NCBI GenBank assembly: GCA_964243295.1
Contig: CAXTEJ010000004.1
Coordinates: 62,001 to 126,000 of the forward strand
Length of the DNA: 64,000 bases
Reading direction: 5' to 3'
Source: CAXTEJ01 sp964243295
GTDB taxonomy: Bacteria; Actinomycetota; Actinomycetes; Actinomycetales; Angustibacteraceae
The translations under genes and the position numbers were made by a program. Positions 62,963 to 64,000 of this stretch are shown here, piece after piece (position 1 is the stretch's first letter; every line of letters starts with the position of its first letter). The notes beneath the pieces are model-generated. The model had not been told where the DNA came from, searched no databases, and was given only the letters and a program-made list of their open reading frames with translations.

Positions 62963-64000
62963 GTGAGCCGCCCAGGATTCGTGCTGGAGGTCGACGACCG
63001 GACCCCGCCGCTCGTCGTCCACGAGGGCGAGGGTTTCCGCCTCGAGACGTTCCCGCGCGGCACGCGGGTGATCTACCCGCCCGAGTCGCTGCCCGGCATC
63101 CGCGACGTCGACGGTGCGATCCGCCGCGCGCTGCTCGAGCCGGTCGGCAGCGACCCGCTGCCCACGCTGCTGTTCGCCGGCATGCGCCTCACCATCGCGT
63201 TCGACGACATCTCGCTGCCGCTGCCGCCGATGGTCAAGCCCGACATCCGCCAGCGCATCATCGAGCAGGTGCTGACCCTGGCCGCCGCGGCCGGAGTCGA
63301 CGACGTCGAGATCGTCTCGGCCAACGCGCTGCACCGCAGGCTCACCGCCGCCGAGCTCAAGGACATCGTCGGCGAGCGGGTGTTCCGCTCGTTCTTCCCC
63401 CAGGGCGCGCTCTACAACCACGACGCCGAGGACCCCGAGGGCATGCTGCTCATCGGCGAGACCGACCGCGGCGAGGTCGTCGAGATCAACAAGCGCGCGG
63501 CGCAGAGCGACCTGCTGGTCTACGTCAACGTCAACCTCGTGGCGATGGACGGCGGCCACAAGTCGGTGCCGATCGGGCTCGCCGGCTACAAGAGCCTGCG
63601 CCACCACCACAACAGCCACACCATGGTGAACTCGCGCTCGTTCATGGACCACACCCGGTCGGCGATGCACCAGAGCGCCTGGCGCATGGGCAAGATGCTC
63701 GCCGACCACCTGAAGATCTTCACGATCGAGACGACGCTCAACAACGACGTCTTTCCCGAGCCCTACGGCTTCCTGATGAAGCGCGAGTGGGAGTGGGGCG
63801 TGCGCGACCAGGCCTCGATGCTGGCGGCCCGGCGCGGGCTGGCCGTCGCGCCGAAGTCATTGCGGCACAAGGTGTTCCAGGGCATGCGCGCGCCGTACGG
63901 CCTGACGGGGGTCAACGCCGGCGAGACCGAGGCGGTGCACGAGCTGACCGTCGCCAAGGTCCACCAGCAGCAGCTCGTCGAGGTGCAGGGGCAGAGCGAC
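62963..64000 (+). CDS. LarA-like (lactate racemase family) protein, 3' end beyond window
   Basis: At least 346 aa, still open at the window edge. The fold is that of LarA/DUF2088. His in NALHRRLTAAEL, Lys in MDGGHKSVPIGLAGYKSL (the pincer-binding Lys of LarA) and His in SAMHQSAWRMGKML align by eye with L. plantarum LarA H108, K184 and H200. The substrate Arg of the LarA DHTRPVPS motif is replaced (FDDISLPLPP), and the H174 region (SHFFAGFSGG) reads NLVAMDGG. So the nickel-pincer site may be kept in part, but lactate racemase activity is doubtful. GTG 62963 has AAGGAG upstream. It is the third gene of the operon. Confidence 0.85.
   Translation, partial: MSRPGFVLEVDDRTPPLVVHEGEGFRLETFPRGTRVIYPPESLPGIRDVDGAIRRALLEPVGSDPLPTLLFAGMRLTIAFDDISLPLPPMVKPDIRQRIIEQVLTLAAAAGVDDVEIVSANALHRRLTAAELKDIVGERVFRSFFPQGALYNHDAEDPEGMLLIGETDRGEVVEINKRAAQSDLLVYVNVNLVAMDGGHKSVPIGLAGYKSLRHHHNSHTMVNSRSFMDHTRSAMHQSAWRMGKMLADHLKIFTIETTLNNDVFPEPYGFLMKREWEWGVRDQASMLAARRGLAVAPKSLRHKVFQGMRAPYGLTGVNAGETEAVHELTVAKVHQQQLVEVQGQSD

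Noticed and set aside
62963..64000. Lactate racemase LarA
   Set aside because: The substrate Arg and the H174 equivalent are not conserved, so I call it LarA-like only.

Overview
The window is about 64 kb of very GC-rich DNA from an actinomycete chromosome. The evidence is the GC and codon bias, many GTG starts, short or absent leaders, BldC, DUF3073 and DUF3151 proteins, LacI/ABC/glycosidase operons and a type of cysteine leader peptide found in actinobacteria. Genus and order cannot be fixed from this sequence. No phage, plasmid, transposase or CRISPR array was seen.

Layout: (1) 1-16.7 kb holds mixed metabolic genes: a sulfite/nitrite reductase (cut by the window edge) behind a small Cys-containing leader ORF, a GGDEF protein, topoisomerase IB, an aldo/keto reductase, two MFS exporters/importers, a Glu-Asp-Phe tRNA operon, a frameshifted universal stress protein, an SDR and a 1103-aa SWIM/SNF2 helicase. 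(2) 15.1-21.2 kb is a cellobiose-type uptake operon (binding protein, two permeases, GH1 beta-glucosidase) with a divergent-type operator array and its LacI repressor gene. (3) 21.7-31.3 kb has a zinc alcohol dehydrogenase and then a conserved actinobacterial housekeeping block: bldC, a conserved unknown, a Leu/Val-type dehydrogenase, DUF3073, purM, purF, a small membrane protein, an SCP-like protein and two lipoproteins. (4) 31.4-40.5 kb looks like an accessory carbohydrate island: alcohol dehydrogenase, ABC importer with a Tat lipoprotein, GH2 enzyme, LacI regulator with two matching operators, and a Bcr/CflA-type exporter. (5) 40.4-51.5 kb returns to purine synthesis: purL, purQ, purS, a metallo-hydrolase, purC, purD, then a LuxR-type regulator, a class III aminotransferase, a GNAT and purA. 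(6) 51.6-58.9 kb has a second LuxR-type regulator, DUF3151, a repeat-bracketed AbiEi-like nuclease gene, class II aldolase, an FAD disulfide-reductase-type enzyme and a HAD-IIA phosphatase. (7) 59.4-64.0 kb is a tight operon of an acyl-reductase/HAD fusion, a zinc dehydrogenase and a divergent LarA-like protein running off the window.

Together purF, purD, purL/Q/S, purM, purC and purA cover most of de novo IMP and the first AMP-specific step. From memory of Streptomyces coelicolor, the order purD-purC-purS-purQ-purL-SCP-purF-purM-DUF3073-vdh-unknown-bldC is an ancestral block, so the sugar island between purL and the SCP gene looks like an insertion into it. Likewise purA, DUF3151 and fba are neighbours in many actinobacteria, and the 2-kb nuclease/repeat segment sits between the last two.

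The most unusual parts are the FAR-HAD/dehydrogenase/LarA-like operon, the cysteine leader with hairpins before the sulfite reductase, and the nuclease gene flanked by inverted pairs of repeats that share a 16-bp core.
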